The notes under the pieces: model-generated
Database searches by the model: none
Seen by the model: only the letters and a program-made list of their open reading frames with translations
Told to the model about the DNA's origin: nothing
Origin: Streptomyces sp. NBC_00414
GTDB taxonomy: Bacteria; Actinomycetota; Actinomycetes; Streptomycetales; Streptomycetaceae
Assembly (NCBI RefSeq): GCF_036038375.1
Contig: NZ_CP107935.1
Location: 4,402,001 to 4,466,000 of the forward strand
Length of the DNA stretch: 64,000 nucleotides
Direction of reading: 5' to 3'
Shown: one piece after another, positions 1 through 9,317 of the stretch
Position numbering within the stretch: the stretch's first letter is position 1
How the letters are laid out: every line of letters starts with the position of its first letter
Translations under genes and position numbers: made by a program

Positions 1-92
1 GCCCGGGCCCTGGGCCCTGTCGTCGAATCCCCGCGTGCCGGGCGACTCCTGGCACGCACTCCGGGCGGACGTCGGCAATTTGGCGACAGGCC

Positions 93-797
93 CTAGGCCT
101 CCTGCCCCCCGCCCGGTACCGAGTGCTGCGACACCGGGCCCGCGCGGTCCAGGAGGCCCGTACGGGCCGCCAGGGCGGCCGCCTCAAGGCGGGAGCCCAC
201 GCCCAGCTTCATCAGGACCCGCTGCACATGCGTGCGGGCGGTGCTCGGCGCTATGCCCATGCCGGCCGCGATGAGCCGGGTGTCCTCGCCGTCGGCCACC
301 CGCACCAGCACCTCGACCTCGCGGGGCGTCAGCATCTGGAGCAGCCGCTGCCCCTCGTCGTCGGGCTGCGCGGCCGGATTGAGAAGCTCGCTGAAGGCTC
401 CCTGGAGGAGCTGCGGCGCCACCGCCGCCTCTCCCGCACGGGCCTTCATGATGGCGCGTTCGACACCCTCTATCCGCTCGTCGTGCCGTACGTATCCCGA
501 GGCGCCGGCGGCGAACGCGGCGGCGATACCGCGCGGGTTGGGCACCGGTCCGAGGACCAGCACCGCGACCTGCGGCCGCTCCCGCTTGATCTTCACCACC
601 GGGTCGAAGATGCCCGGTTCGGCAGGCGTGGCCGTACCGATCAGGCACACCTCCGGCGCCCTTGTGATCACCAGCTCCGCCGCTCCCGCGGCGGGTGCGG
701 CCGCGGCCAGCACGCGGTGTCCGCGCAGTTTCAAGGCCGAGGCGAGCGCCTCGGCGAGCAGTCGGTGGTCGTCGACCACCATGAGCCGCACTCCCAT
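93..797 (-). CDS. LuxR-family response-regulator-like transcription factor, orphan
   Basis: A 234-residue DNA-binding protein. The N-terminal half has a receiver-like fold opening with VRLMVVDDHRLL. The C-terminal quarter is a LuxR/GerE helix-turn-helix (LTPREVEVLVRVADGE, then STARTHVQRVLMKLGV). Where the phosphoacceptor Asp of a receiver normally sits after beta-3, the protein reads CLIGTATPAEPG, so the Asp appears to be absent and control by phosphorylation is doubtful. I chose the ATG at 797 over an in-frame TTG at 806. No histidine kinase gene is adjacent. Its targets cannot be told from the sequence. Confidence 0.85.
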   Translation of the reverse strand: MGVRLMVVDDHRLLAEALASALKLRGHRVLAAAAPAAGAAELVITRAPEVCLIGTATPAEPGIFDPVVKIKRERPQVAVLVLGPVPNPRGIAAAFAAGASGYVRHDERIEGVERAIMKARAGEAAVAPQLLQGAFSELLNPAAQPDDEGQRLLQMLTPREVEVLVRVADGEDTRLIAAGMGIAPSTARTHVQRVLMKLGVGSRLEAAALAARTGLLDRAGPVSQHSVPGGGQEA

Positions 798-1292
798 CGA
801 GCCCAACCCCCCAGTCCCCCCAGGTTCCCTACTGGTACCCCATGGATAGGAGCCCCCCGGCTCTCCATCCCCCGGAAGCTACACGCTTGTTCGACGTTGC
901 GCTCCCCCCAGTGAAGAGAAGTGCCCCGGAATGCCTACATTCATCTCTTTCGCGGAACGGCGCATGGGAGACAACCTCCCTGGGCCAATACACGGGTATA
1001 CACCCGGAGTTTCCATTGATCATGGGTCTCCGTCGAGCACGGCGGGGCAACTTGCCACACTCCGCAGCGAACACGCCTGACCCGGATCGCCGTTTGACCA
1101 CCCTGTATCGACCTTGGACCATTTCCCGTTGTTCGCCGACAGCATCGCCGACGCCCCTGCCACCCGGGAAGCGGGCGGCAGGGGCGTTCTGTCGACACAG
1201 GGGCGTTCTGTTGACTTCAAGGGTCTTGAAGTGGTCTTCACGGGTGCCGCGTGGACCACCGGGTCGTGGGCCGTCGGGCACCGGCCCGTGGG
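798..1292. other. Intergenic region with a hairpin and direct repeat
   Basis: I see no convincing gene here. Inverted arms ACGCCCCTGCC (1151-1161) and GGCAGGGGCGT (1177-1187) form a strong hairpin about 105 bp beyond the stop of the PQQ-like gene at 1293, a probable terminator. The right arm belongs to a direct repeat (CAGGGGCGTTCTG at about 1179 and 1198). The part nearest 798 must hold the promoter of the LuxR-type gene, but no clear -35/-10 pair stands out. Confidence 0.5.
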
Positions 1293-3137
1293 CTATTCGG
1301 CGCCGAATCCGATCGCCACGTAGTCCTTCTCGTCCTTGGAGTACGGCGCGCTGACCAGATCCTCGGCCATGAAGAGCCGACCGCCGGTGTAGAGCATCTC
1401 CGAGGTCTTGGGCACCATGCCGCTGATCGCGCTGCGGACCTGGTCGGTGGCCGGGGTCTCCAGGAGCTTGGTCTCCTTGAAGGACTTGCCGTCGATGGAG
1501 ACGACCTGGGAACCCTTGTCGTAGGGGCCGCTCTTGTACGCGAGGACGTTGGTGCCGTCCATCCGGATCGGGAAGATCTCGTAGCCCTCGCCGGCGTCGG
1601 CCCGGTCGCTCGTGGACTTGCCCGTGGCCAGCGAGAAGGACACGATCTCGTTGACCCGGCTGTACTGCTCTGCACCCTCGTGCTGCTTGGTCGGCACGTA
1701 CAGCTTGTCGTTGCCGACCGCGATCGACTTGCAGTTGTGGACCTTGTTCACACCGCAGTCGTGCTCGTACTTGCCGTCCTCCAGCGTGATCTTCGCGCGC
1801 AGCTTGCCGCTGTCGTCCAGCGAGAAGACGTCGGTCGCGCCGGACGCGGTGATCTCGCCGGAGTCCACGCCGAAGACGACCGGCTTGGTGGAGATGACCT
1901 TGGCGTTGTCGATGCCGGAGGGGAGCTTGTAGCTCCACTTGACGGTGCCCGACTTCGGGTCGAGCAGCTGGACCTCGTACTTCTCGTTGCCGTAGTCACC
2001 GCACTTGCGGACCGCGACCAGCTGCTCGCCGCCCGCGTAACCGACGTCCTCGCACGTGCCGACCTTCGGCTGCCACAGGACCTTGCCGTCGGCGATGTCG
2101 AAGGCGGCACCGCCGTCGAGGCCGGAGCCCGCCGCGACCGTGGTGCCGGTGATGCTGACCTCCTTGAACTTGGCCTTCTCACCGCCGCCCGGAGCCACGG
2201 ACTTCGTCCAGAGCGCCTTGCCGGTGTTCACGTCGAAGGCCGTGACCTCGGTGCACTGCGGGTACGGGTCGGCCTTGGTGCGCTTGGCGGCCTCCGCGAC
2301 CACCACGGCGACGCCGTCCTTGGTGACCTCGGGCGAACCGGCACAGGTCAGGCCCGTCAACGGCAGGGACCAGGACTCCTTGCCGGTGTCCGGGTCGTGG
2401 CCGACGATCTCGCGGACGCCCGCCTTGGCGTACACCTTGTCCGTCAGCCAGGAACCCTCCACGCTCCAGACGTCCTTCTTGGGGACCTCGGGCGCGGGCA
2501 GCTGGAAGAGGAGCTTCGCGCCGGTGCTCGACGGCACCTTCTCCGAGCCGCCGCCACCACCCGCGTCGTCGCCGCTGCCGTCGTCCTTGCCGCCGTCGGT
2601 GCCGCCGGGGCCCGCGGAGGTGTCCTTGTCGTCGTCCTTGCCGGACGAGCTCGCGTACCAGACACCGCCGCCGACGATCAGCGCGATCGCCACCACGGCC
2701 GCGACGATGATCGCCGCCTGGGCGCCGAACTTCCTGCCACCCTGCGGGACCTGCGGCTGCATCGGCAGGGTGCCCGGCTGCGGATAGCCGTACTGGGGCT
2801 GCTGCCCCGGGTAGCCGTAGCCCTGCGGCGGCTGCTGGCCCGGATACCCGTAGCCGGGCACGGTCGGCGGCTGCGGGGCGCCCTGGGGGGCGCCGGGGGC
2901 CTGCGGGTAGCCGTACGGCTGCTGCGGCGGTCCCTGCGGCGCGGCGGGCGGGCCGGCCGGGGGCGGGGTCTGGGGTGCCTGCGGGTAGCCGTAGCCCGGC
3001 TGCGGGGGCCCGGCGGGCGGACCGGCCGGCGGCGGTGTGGGCGGGCCGAACCCGCCCGGAGGCGGGTCCTGCGGGGCGCCGAAACCGCCACCCTGGGGCG
3101 GCTGGTTCGGCGGCGGGGGCGGGGGCGGCTGGCTCAT
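1293..3137 (-). CDS. Membrane-anchored PQQ-like beta-propeller protein (paralogue 1)
   Basis: A 614-residue protein. Residues 1-135 are a cytoplasmic Pro/Gly/Tyr/Gln-rich tail with repeated YGYPG and YGYPQ units. A single membrane helix lies near 138-162 and is followed by an acidic Asp/Gly/Ser linker. The extracellular part contains repeated blocks of the type DxxTGKxxWS (DPDTGKESWS, DVNTGKALWT, DPKSGTVKWS) typical of PQQ-like propeller blades. I see no enzyme signature, so a structural or sensing role is likely. The start is the ATG at 3137 (MSQPPPP). The gene immediately upstream is a paralogue with the same architecture. Confidence 0.85.
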   Translation of the reverse strand: MSQPPPPPPPNQPPQGGGFGAPQDPPPGGFGPPTPPPAGPPAGPPQPGYGYPQAPQTPPPAGPPAAPQGPPQQPYGYPQAPGAPQGAPQPPTVPGYGYPGQQPPQGYGYPGQQPQYGYPQPGTLPMQPQVPQGGRKFGAQAAIIVAAVVAIALIVGGGVWYASSSGKDDDKDTSAGPGGTDGGKDDGSGDDAGGGGGSEKVPSSTGAKLLFQLPAPEVPKKDVWSVEGSWLTDKVYAKAGVREIVGHDPDTGKESWSLPLTGLTCAGSPEVTKDGVAVVVAEAAKRTKADPYPQCTEVTAFDVNTGKALWTKSVAPGGGEKAKFKEVSITGTTVAAGSGLDGGAAFDIADGKVLWQPKVGTCEDVGYAGGEQLVAVRKCGDYGNEKYEVQLLDPKSGTVKWSYKLPSGIDNAKVISTKPVVFGVDSGEITASGATDVFSLDDSGKLRAKITLEDGKYEHDCGVNKVHNCKSIAVGNDKLYVPTKQHEGAEQYSRVNEIVSFSLATGKSTSDRADAGEGYEIFPIRMDGTNVLAYKSGPYDKGSQVVSIDGKSFKETKLLETPATDQVRSAISGMVPKTSEMLYTGGRLFMAEDLVSAPYSKDEKDYVAIGFGAE

Positions 3138-3273
3138 GGCGTGAGTACCTCGGATGCGAAGGGGACGAGGATCGGGCGTACGCACACAAGACGGACGTAC
3201 GCGGGGCGGGCACGGGGGCCGGGAGCAAAACCGGCCGGGTGGAGGGCTGGGAGGAGGAGCGGAGCCGGCCCGG

Positions 3274-5130
3274 TCACTTGCCGTAGGCCAGCATCAGCTT
3301 CTCCTTCGACTCGTCGTTGCCGGTCAGCCGGGTGGTGGAGAGGTAGAAGCGCCCGTCCACCCAGTCGACGGCCTTCGAGAAGAAACCGTTCTCCACGTCC
3401 GCCGCGCCCTGCGGGTTCTGCAGCAGCGTCTTCGGCGTGTGCGAACCGCCGCCGGTCGGGATCGAGACGATCCGCCCGCCCGCGTCGTACGAGGGCCCCA
3501 CGTACGCGACGAGGTCCGTGCCGTCGGTCTTCAGCGGCACCATCGAGTCGTCCGCCGGGGACTTGACGCGCCACTTCTCCTTGCCGCTCTCCAGGCTGAT
3601 CGCGACGATCTCGTTGGCGCCGCTCTTCGCCTCGGTCGGCAGGTAGAGGGTGTTGGCGTCGGCCGCCACGCCCTCGCAGCCCTGGAGGTCACGCGAGAGG
3701 ATCGCCCAGCCGCACTCCGGCGCGAACGACTCGTCGACGTCGACCTGCGAACGGGCCGTGCCGTCGTTCTTCAGCGCGGTGACGTTCCACTGCTTCTTGT
3801 CCGCGTTGGTGAGGTAGAGGACGACGGGATCGACGGAGTACGCGCGCTCGACGCGCCAGCCCTTGGGGATCTTCCTGGTCCACTTGGCCTTGCCGGTCGA
3901 CGGGTCGAGCTCCTGCACCTCGTCGTGCTCGTCGTCGCCGCCCGCACCGCAGGAGGACACGGAGAGCAGCTTGGCGCCGCCGGCGAACGCCGACGGGAAG
4001 CAGGCGCTGCCGTACTTCTTCTTGTCGAAGAGCTTCTCGCCGCTGCCGGTGTCGTAGCCGACGCCGGACATGGAGCGGCCGACCAGCAGCGTGTCCCCGG
4101 AGATGTTCAGGCTGAGGGTGAGGGAGCTGTCGAACAGGTCACCCTTCGGGATCTCCTTCGTCCAGCCCTTCTTGCCGGTGGCGAGGTCGATCTCCACGAC
4201 CTGATTGCACTCGGCGGTGTCCTTGGTGCCTTCCTTGTACGCCACGAAGACCTTGTCGTCGGACGTCTTCTGGCCGGAAGCGGCACAGATCGGCTGCGGG
4301 AAAGTGATCGCGGGCCAGCTGACCTTGCCGTCGCCCACGTTGTAGCCGAGGACCTGCTTGTACGCGGCCTTCACGGCGACCTTGTCCGTGATCCACATGC
4401 CGGGGGCGTCGGCGCCGGAACCGGGCGCGTCGGGCGCCTCCTTGTACCAGAGCACCTTCGACTCGCCGGCCTGGCGGCCCTCGTTGAGGTCCTCGGAGCC
4501 GTCGTTGCCGTCACCGTTGCCGTCGCCGGGGTTGACCGGCGCGTCGGATCCCGAGGGCTTGGCGTCCTGGCTCTTGTCCGCGACGGGCTTCTTCTTGCCA
4601 CCGTCGTCGTCACCGCTGGTGAGGGCGAACACGGTGCCGCCGACGACGAGCACGGCCGCCAGCGCCGCCCCGATGATCACGAGGGGCTTCCCCTTGAAGG
4701 GACCGCCCGAGCCGCCGCCGGGCGGAGTGCCGGGCCCGCCCGGGAACTGCGGCTGCGCCGGGTAGCCGTAGCCGGGCTGCTGACCGTAGGGCCCCGGCTG
4801 CTGCTGACCGTAGGGACCGGGCTGCGCGTACGGACCCGGCTGCTGCGGGTAGCCGTACGGCCCCGGCTGCTGCGGCTGCCCGTACGGGCCGGGCTGCTGC
4901 GGGTAGCCGTAACCGGGCGCGGGCGGCGGCGGGGTTCCCGGCGCGCCCTGCGGCGGAGGCGGTGTCTGCGGAGCGCCCTGCGGGGGCGGCGGGGCCGCCG
5001 GCGGCTGGGCGGGCGGTGGCGGAGTGGCTCCTCGCGGGTCCTGCGGAGGTCCGAAGCCGCCCTGCGGCGGCTGGTCCTGCGGCGCTCCGAACCCGCCCTG
5101 CTGCGACGGCTTTTCAGGCGGCTGAGTCAT
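3274..5130 (-). CDS. Membrane-anchored PQQ-like beta-propeller protein (paralogue 2)
   Basis: A 618-residue protein with the same plan as its downstream neighbour. It has a Pro/Gln/Gly-rich tail with many GPYGQ and YGYPQQ units (1-145), one membrane helix near 149-171, an acidic linker, and a propeller with blade motifs such as DLATGKKGWT and DPSTGKAKWT. The start is the ATG at 5130 (MTQPPEK); an ATG at 5151 would add seven residues. The 136-bp gap to the downstream paralogue has no obvious terminator, so the pair may be co-transcribed. The ligand is unknown. The pair most likely arose by tandem duplication. Confidence 0.85.
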   Translation of the reverse strand: MTQPPEKPSQQGGFGAPQDQPPQGGFGPPQDPRGATPPPPAQPPAAPPPPQGAPQTPPPPQGAPGTPPPPAPGYGYPQQPGPYGQPQQPGPYGYPQQPGPYAQPGPYGQQQPGPYGQQPGYGYPAQPQFPGGPGTPPGGGSGGPFKGKPLVIIGAALAAVLVVGGTVFALTSGDDDGGKKKPVADKSQDAKPSGSDAPVNPGDGNGDGNDGSEDLNEGRQAGESKVLWYKEAPDAPGSGADAPGMWITDKVAVKAAYKQVLGYNVGDGKVSWPAITFPQPICAASGQKTSDDKVFVAYKEGTKDTAECNQVVEIDLATGKKGWTKEIPKGDLFDSSLTLSLNISGDTLLVGRSMSGVGYDTGSGEKLFDKKKYGSACFPSAFAGGAKLLSVSSCGAGGDDEHDEVQELDPSTGKAKWTRKIPKGWRVERAYSVDPVVLYLTNADKKQWNVTALKNDGTARSQVDVDESFAPECGWAILSRDLQGCEGVAADANTLYLPTEAKSGANEIVAISLESGKEKWRVKSPADDSMVPLKTDGTDLVAYVGPSYDAGGRIVSIPTGGGSHTPKTLLQNPQGAADVENGFFSKAVDWVDGRFYLSTTRLTGNDESKEKLMLAYGK

Positions 5131-5270
5131 CAGCGCGTTCCCCCTCTTCACTGATTTTTAGCCATGCCCTGCAGTACGCACCGCAGCAGGCGATGCACTC
5201 ACAGTGGTTGTCATGCGGCCTGAGAGTGTTCCCAGAAGCCTCTTTGTATCACCCTGGAGTGCTCGAACAC

Positions 5271-5310
5271 CGGGCCGGTTCTCCCCTGTTTCCAAGGGAG
5301 GACCGGCCCG
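5271..5310. terminator. Intrinsic terminator-like hairpin
   Basis: CGGGCCGGTT (5271-5280) pairs with GACCGGCCCG (5301-5310), and inner CTCCC/GGGAG extends the stem. It lies just beyond the stop of the ABC-F gene at 5343, reading on the minus strand. There is no long T run, as is usual in Streptomyces. Confidence 0.7.
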
Positions 5311-5342
5311 TGATGCCCCCGTTACGCTCCTTCACGCGCTCT

Positions 5343-7151
5343 TCACGCGTCTTCTGCGAGCTCCAGCCAGCGCATTTCCAACTCCTCGCGCTCGGTGGCC
5401 AGTTCACGCAGGTCGCCGTCCAGTTTCGCCACTTTCCCGAAGTCCGTGGCGTTATCGGCGATTTGGGTGTGGAGCTTCTTCTCCTTCTCGGAGATCTTGT
5501 CCAGCTGGCGCTCGATCTTCTGGAGTTCCTTCTTCGCGGCGCGGTCCTCCTTGGCGGACGCGGCGGCCGGGGAGGCGCCCCTGTCCGCGGCGGGAACCGC
5601 GGCCGCGGCGGCCTCCTCCATCTTGTGGCGCCGCTCCAGGTACTCGTCGATTCCGCGCGGCAGCATCCGCAGGGTCGCGTCGCCGAGAAGCGCGAACACC
5701 CGGTCGGTCGTGCGCTCGATGAAGAACCGGTCGTGGGAGATCACGATCATGGAGCCCGGCCAGCCGTCGAGGAGGTCCTCCAGCTGGGTGAGGGTCTCGA
5801 TGTCGAGATCGTTCGTCGGCTCGTCGAGGAAGAGGACGTTCGGCTCGTCCATCAGGAGCCGCAGGATCTGCAGCCGCCGCCGCTCACCACCGGACAGGTC
5901 GCCGACGGGCGTCCACTGCTTCTCCTTGTTGAACCCGAAGGTCTCGCAGAGCTGGCCCGCGGTCATCTCACGGCCCTTGCCGAGGTCGACCCGGTCGCGG
6001 ACCGCCTGGACGGCCTGCAGCACCCGCAGTGTCGGGTCGAGTTCGGCGACCTCCTGGGAGAGGTAGGCGAGCTTGACGGTCCGGCCGGTGACGACCCGGC
6101 CCGCGGCGGGCTGCGTCTCACCCTCGGAGCGGGCGGCCTCCGCCATGGCCCGCAGGAGGGAGGTCTTGCCCGCGCCGTTCACACCGACCAGGCCGATCCG
6201 GTCGCCCGGACCGAGCTGCCAGGTCAGGTGCTTGAGGAGCACCTTCGGCCCGGCCTGCACGGTGACGTCCTCCAGGTCGAAGACCGTCTTGCCCAGCCGG
6301 GACGAGGCGAACTTCATCAGCTCGCTGCTGTCCCGGGGCGGCGGCACGTCCGCGATCAGCTCGTTGGCGGCCTCGACACGGAACCGCGGCTTGGACGTAC
6401 GGGCCGGGGCGCCGCGTCGCAGCCAGGCCAGCTCCTTGCGGACCAGGTTCTGCCGCTTGACCTCCTCGGTGGCGGCGATGCGCTCCCGCTCGGCGCGCGC
6501 GAAGACGTAGTCGGTGTAGCCGCCCTCGTAGTCGTAGACGGCACCCTTCTGCACGTCCCACATGCGGGTGCAGACCTGGTCGAGGAACCACCGGTCGTGG
6601 GTGACGCAGACGAGCGCGGACCGGCGCTCGCGCAGATGCCGGGCGAGCCAGGCGATGCCTTCCACGTCCAGGTGGTTGGTGGGCTCGTCGAGGACGATCA
6701 GGTCCTGCTCCTCGATGAGCAGCTTGGCGAGCGCGATGCGCCGCCGCTCGCCGCCGGAGAGCGGTCCGATCACGGTGTCGAGGCCCTGCGGGAAGCCGGG
6801 CAGGTCGAGCCCGCCGAACAGGCCCGTCAGTACGTCCCTGATCTTGGCGTTGCCCGCCCACTCGTGGTCGGCCATGTCCCGGATGACCTCGTGCCGGACG
6901 GTGGCCGCGGGGTCCAGGGAGTCGTGCTGGGTGAGCACGCCGACGTTCAGCCCGCCCGAGTGCGTGACGCGCCCGGTGTCGGCCTCTTCGAGTTTCGCGA
7001 GCATCCGGATGAGCGTGGTCTTGCCGTCACCGTTGCGGCCGACCACCCCGATCCGGTCCCCTTCGGACACACCGAGGGAGACTCCGTCGAGCAGCGCACG
7101 GGTTCCGTACACCTTGCTGACCTGCTCGACATTGACCAGATTGACGGCCAT
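5343..7151 (-). CDS. ABC-F family ATP-binding protein
   Basis: A 602-residue soluble protein with two ABC cassettes and no membrane segments. Cassette 1 has GRNGDGKTT, LSGGERRR and VLDEPTNHLD. Cassette 2 has GVNGAGKTS, LSGGERRR and LDEPTNDLD. The segment between them fits the ABC-F linker, and the C-terminus is a Lys/Glu-rich coiled coil. Members of this family act on the ribosome as translation factors or antibiotic-protection proteins rather than as exporters. The start is the ATG at 7151 (MAVNLVNVEQ). It sits at the end of the ispE-rsmA-rpfB-tatD cluster, the usual Streptomyces arrangement, which favours a housekeeping role. Confidence 0.9.
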   Translation of the reverse strand: MAVNLVNVEQVSKVYGTRALLDGVSLGVSEGDRIGVVGRNGDGKTTLIRMLAKLEEADTGRVTHSGGLNVGVLTQHDSLDPAATVRHEVIRDMADHEWAGNAKIRDVLTGLFGGLDLPGFPQGLDTVIGPLSGGERRRIALAKLLIEEQDLIVLDEPTNHLDVEGIAWLARHLRERRSALVCVTHDRWFLDQVCTRMWDVQKGAVYDYEGGYTDYVFARAERERIAATEEVKRQNLVRKELAWLRRGAPARTSKPRFRVEAANELIADVPPPRDSSELMKFASSRLGKTVFDLEDVTVQAGPKVLLKHLTWQLGPGDRIGLVGVNGAGKTSLLRAMAEAARSEGETQPAAGRVVTGRTVKLAYLSQEVAELDPTLRVLQAVQAVRDRVDLGKGREMTAGQLCETFGFNKEKQWTPVGDLSGGERRRLQILRLLMDEPNVLFLDEPTNDLDIETLTQLEDLLDGWPGSMIVISHDRFFIERTTDRVFALLGDATLRMLPRGIDEYLERRHKMEEAAAAAVPAADRGASPAAASAKEDRAAKKELQKIERQLDKISEKEKKLHTQIADNATDFGKVAKLDGDLRELATEREELEMRWLELAEDA

Positions 7152-7255
7152 TGCACTCCTGACAAGGGGGATCGGTCGACCTTCCAGGGTAGTCGCCCGG
7201 AAGAGTGATCCTTCCGCACGCCCGGACAGGAACAGCGGCACAGCTTTTCGCCCCG

Positions 7256-7444
7256 AGGGGCGCGGGGAACGGCGCAGTCCTTCGCCCTTCAGGGGCGCGG
7301 GGAACGGCGCAGTCTTTCGTCTTCGAGGGGCGCGGGGAACGGCGCAGTCCTTCGCCCTTCAGGGGCGCGGGGAACGGCGCAGTCCTTTAGGGGCGCGGGG
7401 AACGGCGCAGTCTTTCGTCTTCAGGGGCGCGGGGGAACGGCGCG
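7256..7444. repeat. Tandem array of six GGGGCGCGGGGAACGGCGCA units
   Basis: The gap between the ABC-F gene and ispE (7152-7494) holds six near-identical copies of a core reading about GGGGCGCGGGGAACGGCGCA. They begin near 7256, 7291, 7326, 7361, 7389 and 7422, separated by TCCTTCGCCCTTCA or TCTTTCGTCTTC, giving a 35-bp period for the first four. Further copies occur at 55867-55968 and, inverted, near 26525-26550. This is a dispersed intergenic repeat familiar from Streptomyces genomes. No gene is supported in this gap. Confidence 0.85.
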
Positions 7445-7494
7445 ACCAGCCCCCACCGGACCCGCACCCGCCCCCCACCCGCCGACCGCCGAGG

Positions 7495-8400
7495 TCACAG
7501 CACAACAGCCCCAGCCACCGGCCCCACAGCCACGCGCGCAGCGCGACACGTCCCAGAAGCCACAAGCCCCGCCGCGACCTTCCCCGCCGACTCCCCGTCC
7601 GGGACAAGGAACGCCGTGGTCGGCCCGGACCCGGAAACGATCGCGGCCAACGCCCCACCCTCGACCCCGGCGGCCAGCGTCGACGCCAAGGACGGCCGCA
7701 ACGACAACGCGGCCCCTTGCAGATCATTGGACACGGCCCCGGCAAGCGCCGAAACGTCTCCCGAGGCCAACGCCTCAAGAAGCCCCTCGGAGGCAACCGG
7801 CTCAGGCACCGCGACCCCCGCGTGGAGCCGGTCGAACTCCCCGTACACCGCAGGCGTCGACAACCCCCCGTCGGCGACGGCGAACACCCAGTGGAAGCTC
7901 CCCCCGACCGGCAGGACCCGCAGCTGCTCCCCCCGCCCGGTCCCGAGGGCCGCCCCGCCCACCAGGCTGAACGGCACGTCGCTGCCCAGCTCGGCGCAGA
8001 TCTCCAGCAGCTCGTCCCGCGAGGCCCCCGTACCCCAGAGCGCGTCGCAGGCGACCAGCGCGCCCGCGCCGTCGGCGGAGCCGCCCGCCATGCCCCCGGC
8101 GACCGGGATGTCCTTCGCGATGTGGATGTGCACATCGGCCCGGCGCCCGTACCGCGCGGCCAGCTTCTCCGCCGCCCTGGCCGCCAGGTTCGTACGGTCC
8201 AGGGGCACCTGGTCCGCGTCGGGCCCCTCGCAGGTCACCCGGAGGGTGTCGGCGGGGGTCACCGTCACCTCGTCGTACAGCCCGACTGCGAGGAAGACGT
8301 TGGCGAGGTCGTGGAACCCGTCGGCCCGGGCGCCGCCCACGGCCAGCTGGACATTGACCTTCGCGGGAACCCGTACCGTCACACTTCCCGTCACGCTCAC
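7495..8400 (-). CDS. ispE: 4-diphosphocytidyl-2-C-methyl-D-erythritol kinase
   Basis: IspE phosphorylates the 2-hydroxyl of CDP-methylerythritol with ATP in the MEP isoprenoid pathway. At 301 residues it is normal for the family. It shows the GHMP-kinase signatures: the N-terminal substrate motif PAKVNVQLAV and the ATP-binding loop PVAGGMAGGSADGAGAL, with a C-terminal GSGPTTAF glycine motif. Its start overlaps the rsmA stop by 4 bp, so the two are translationally coupled. The rsmA-ispE order is conserved in actinobacteria. There is no sign of decay. Confidence 0.95.
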   Translation of the reverse strand: MSVTGSVTVRVPAKVNVQLAVGGARADGFHDLANVFLAVGLYDEVTVTPADTLRVTCEGPDADQVPLDRTNLAARAAEKLAARYGRRADVHIHIAKDIPVAGGMAGGSADGAGALVACDALWGTGASRDELLEICAELGSDVPFSLVGGAALGTGRGEQLRVLPVGGSFHWVFAVADGGLSTPAVYGEFDRLHAGVAVPEPVASEGLLEALASGDVSALAGAVSNDLQGAALSLRPSLASTLAAGVEGGALAAIVSGSGPTTAFLVPDGESAGKVAAGLVASGTCRAARVAVGPVAGAVVL

Positions 8401-9257
8401 TGCTTGTTCTCCGCGATCCGTGCGAACTCCTCCACCGTCAGGGACTCCCCGCGCGCCTGCGGTGAGACCCCCGCGGCGACGAGGGCGGCCTCGGCCGCCG
8501 GCGCCGAACCGGCCCAGCCGGCCAGCGCGGCCCGCAGCGTCTTGCGGCGCTGGGCGAAGGCGGCGTCCACGACGGCGAAGACCTCGCGCTTGGAGGCTGT
8601 CGTCTTCACCGGCTCCGCGCGGCGGACCAGCGAGACGAGCCCGCTGTCCACGTTCGGCGCGGGCCAGAAGACATTGCGGCCGATCGATCCGGCGCGCTTG
8701 ACCTCGGCGTGCCAGTTCGCCTTCACGGAGGGCACGCCGTAGACCTTCGAGCCGGGCGGCGCGGCCAGCCGGTCGGCGACCTCCGCCTGCACCATCACGA
8801 GCGTGCGCTCAATGGTGGGGAAGGCGTCGAGCATGTGCAGCAGGACCGGCACGGCGACGTTGTACGGGAGGTTCGCGACCAGGGCCGTCGGGGCGGGGCC
8901 CGGCAGCTCGGTCACCTGCATGGCGTCACGGTGGACGAGCGAGAAGCGCTCGGCGCGGTCCGGCATGCGGGCGGCGATCGTGGCGGGCAGGGCGCCCGCG
9001 AGGGCGTCGTCGATCTCGACGGCGACCACCCGGTCGGCCGCCTCCAGGAGCCCCAGGGTCAGGGACCCGAGGCCCGGTCCGACCTCGACGACCACGTCCT
9101 CGGGACGGACGTCGGCGGTCCGGACGATGCGCCGCACGGTGTTGGCGTCGATGACGAAGTTCTGACCGCGCTGCTTGGTGGGCCGTACGCCGAGGGCTGC
9201 CGCGAGTTCGCGGATGTCGGCGGGGCCCAGGAGGGCGTCGGAGGCGGGGCTGGTCAC
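8397..9257 (-). CDS. rsmA: 16S rRNA dimethyladenosine transferase (KsgA/RsmA)
   Basis: It dimethylates two adjacent adenosines near the 3' end of 16S rRNA, using S-adenosylmethionine, late in 30S assembly. At 286 residues it is normal in length. Family motifs are KQRGQNFVID near the N-terminus, the SAM loop VVEVGPGLGSLT and the catalytic NLPYNVAVPVL. The C-terminal helical domain contains FAQRRKTLR. It is encoded between rpfB (170 bp upstream) and ispE (4-bp overlap). Confidence 0.95.
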   Translation of the reverse strand: MTSPASDALLGPADIRELAAALGVRPTKQRGQNFVIDANTVRRIVRTADVRPEDVVVEVGPGLGSLTLGLLEAADRVVAVEIDDALAGALPATIAARMPDRAERFSLVHRDAMQVTELPGPAPTALVANLPYNVAVPVLLHMLDAFPTIERTLVMVQAEVADRLAAPPGSKVYGVPSVKANWHAEVKRAGSIGRNVFWPAPNVDSGLVSLVRRAEPVKTTASKREVFAVVDAAFAQRRKTLRAALAGWAGSAPAAEAALVAAGVSPQARGESLTVEEFARIAENKQ

Positions 9258-9317
9258 CCCCCAAGCCTACGGTGAGCCGACCACAGGCCTGTCCCGTGCC
9301 CCGCCCTGAGGGCTCCG

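Noticed and set aside
1251..3566. Long plus-strand open frame antisense to the PQQ-like genes
   Set aside because: It mirrors the minus-strand genes and has no recognisable protein features.
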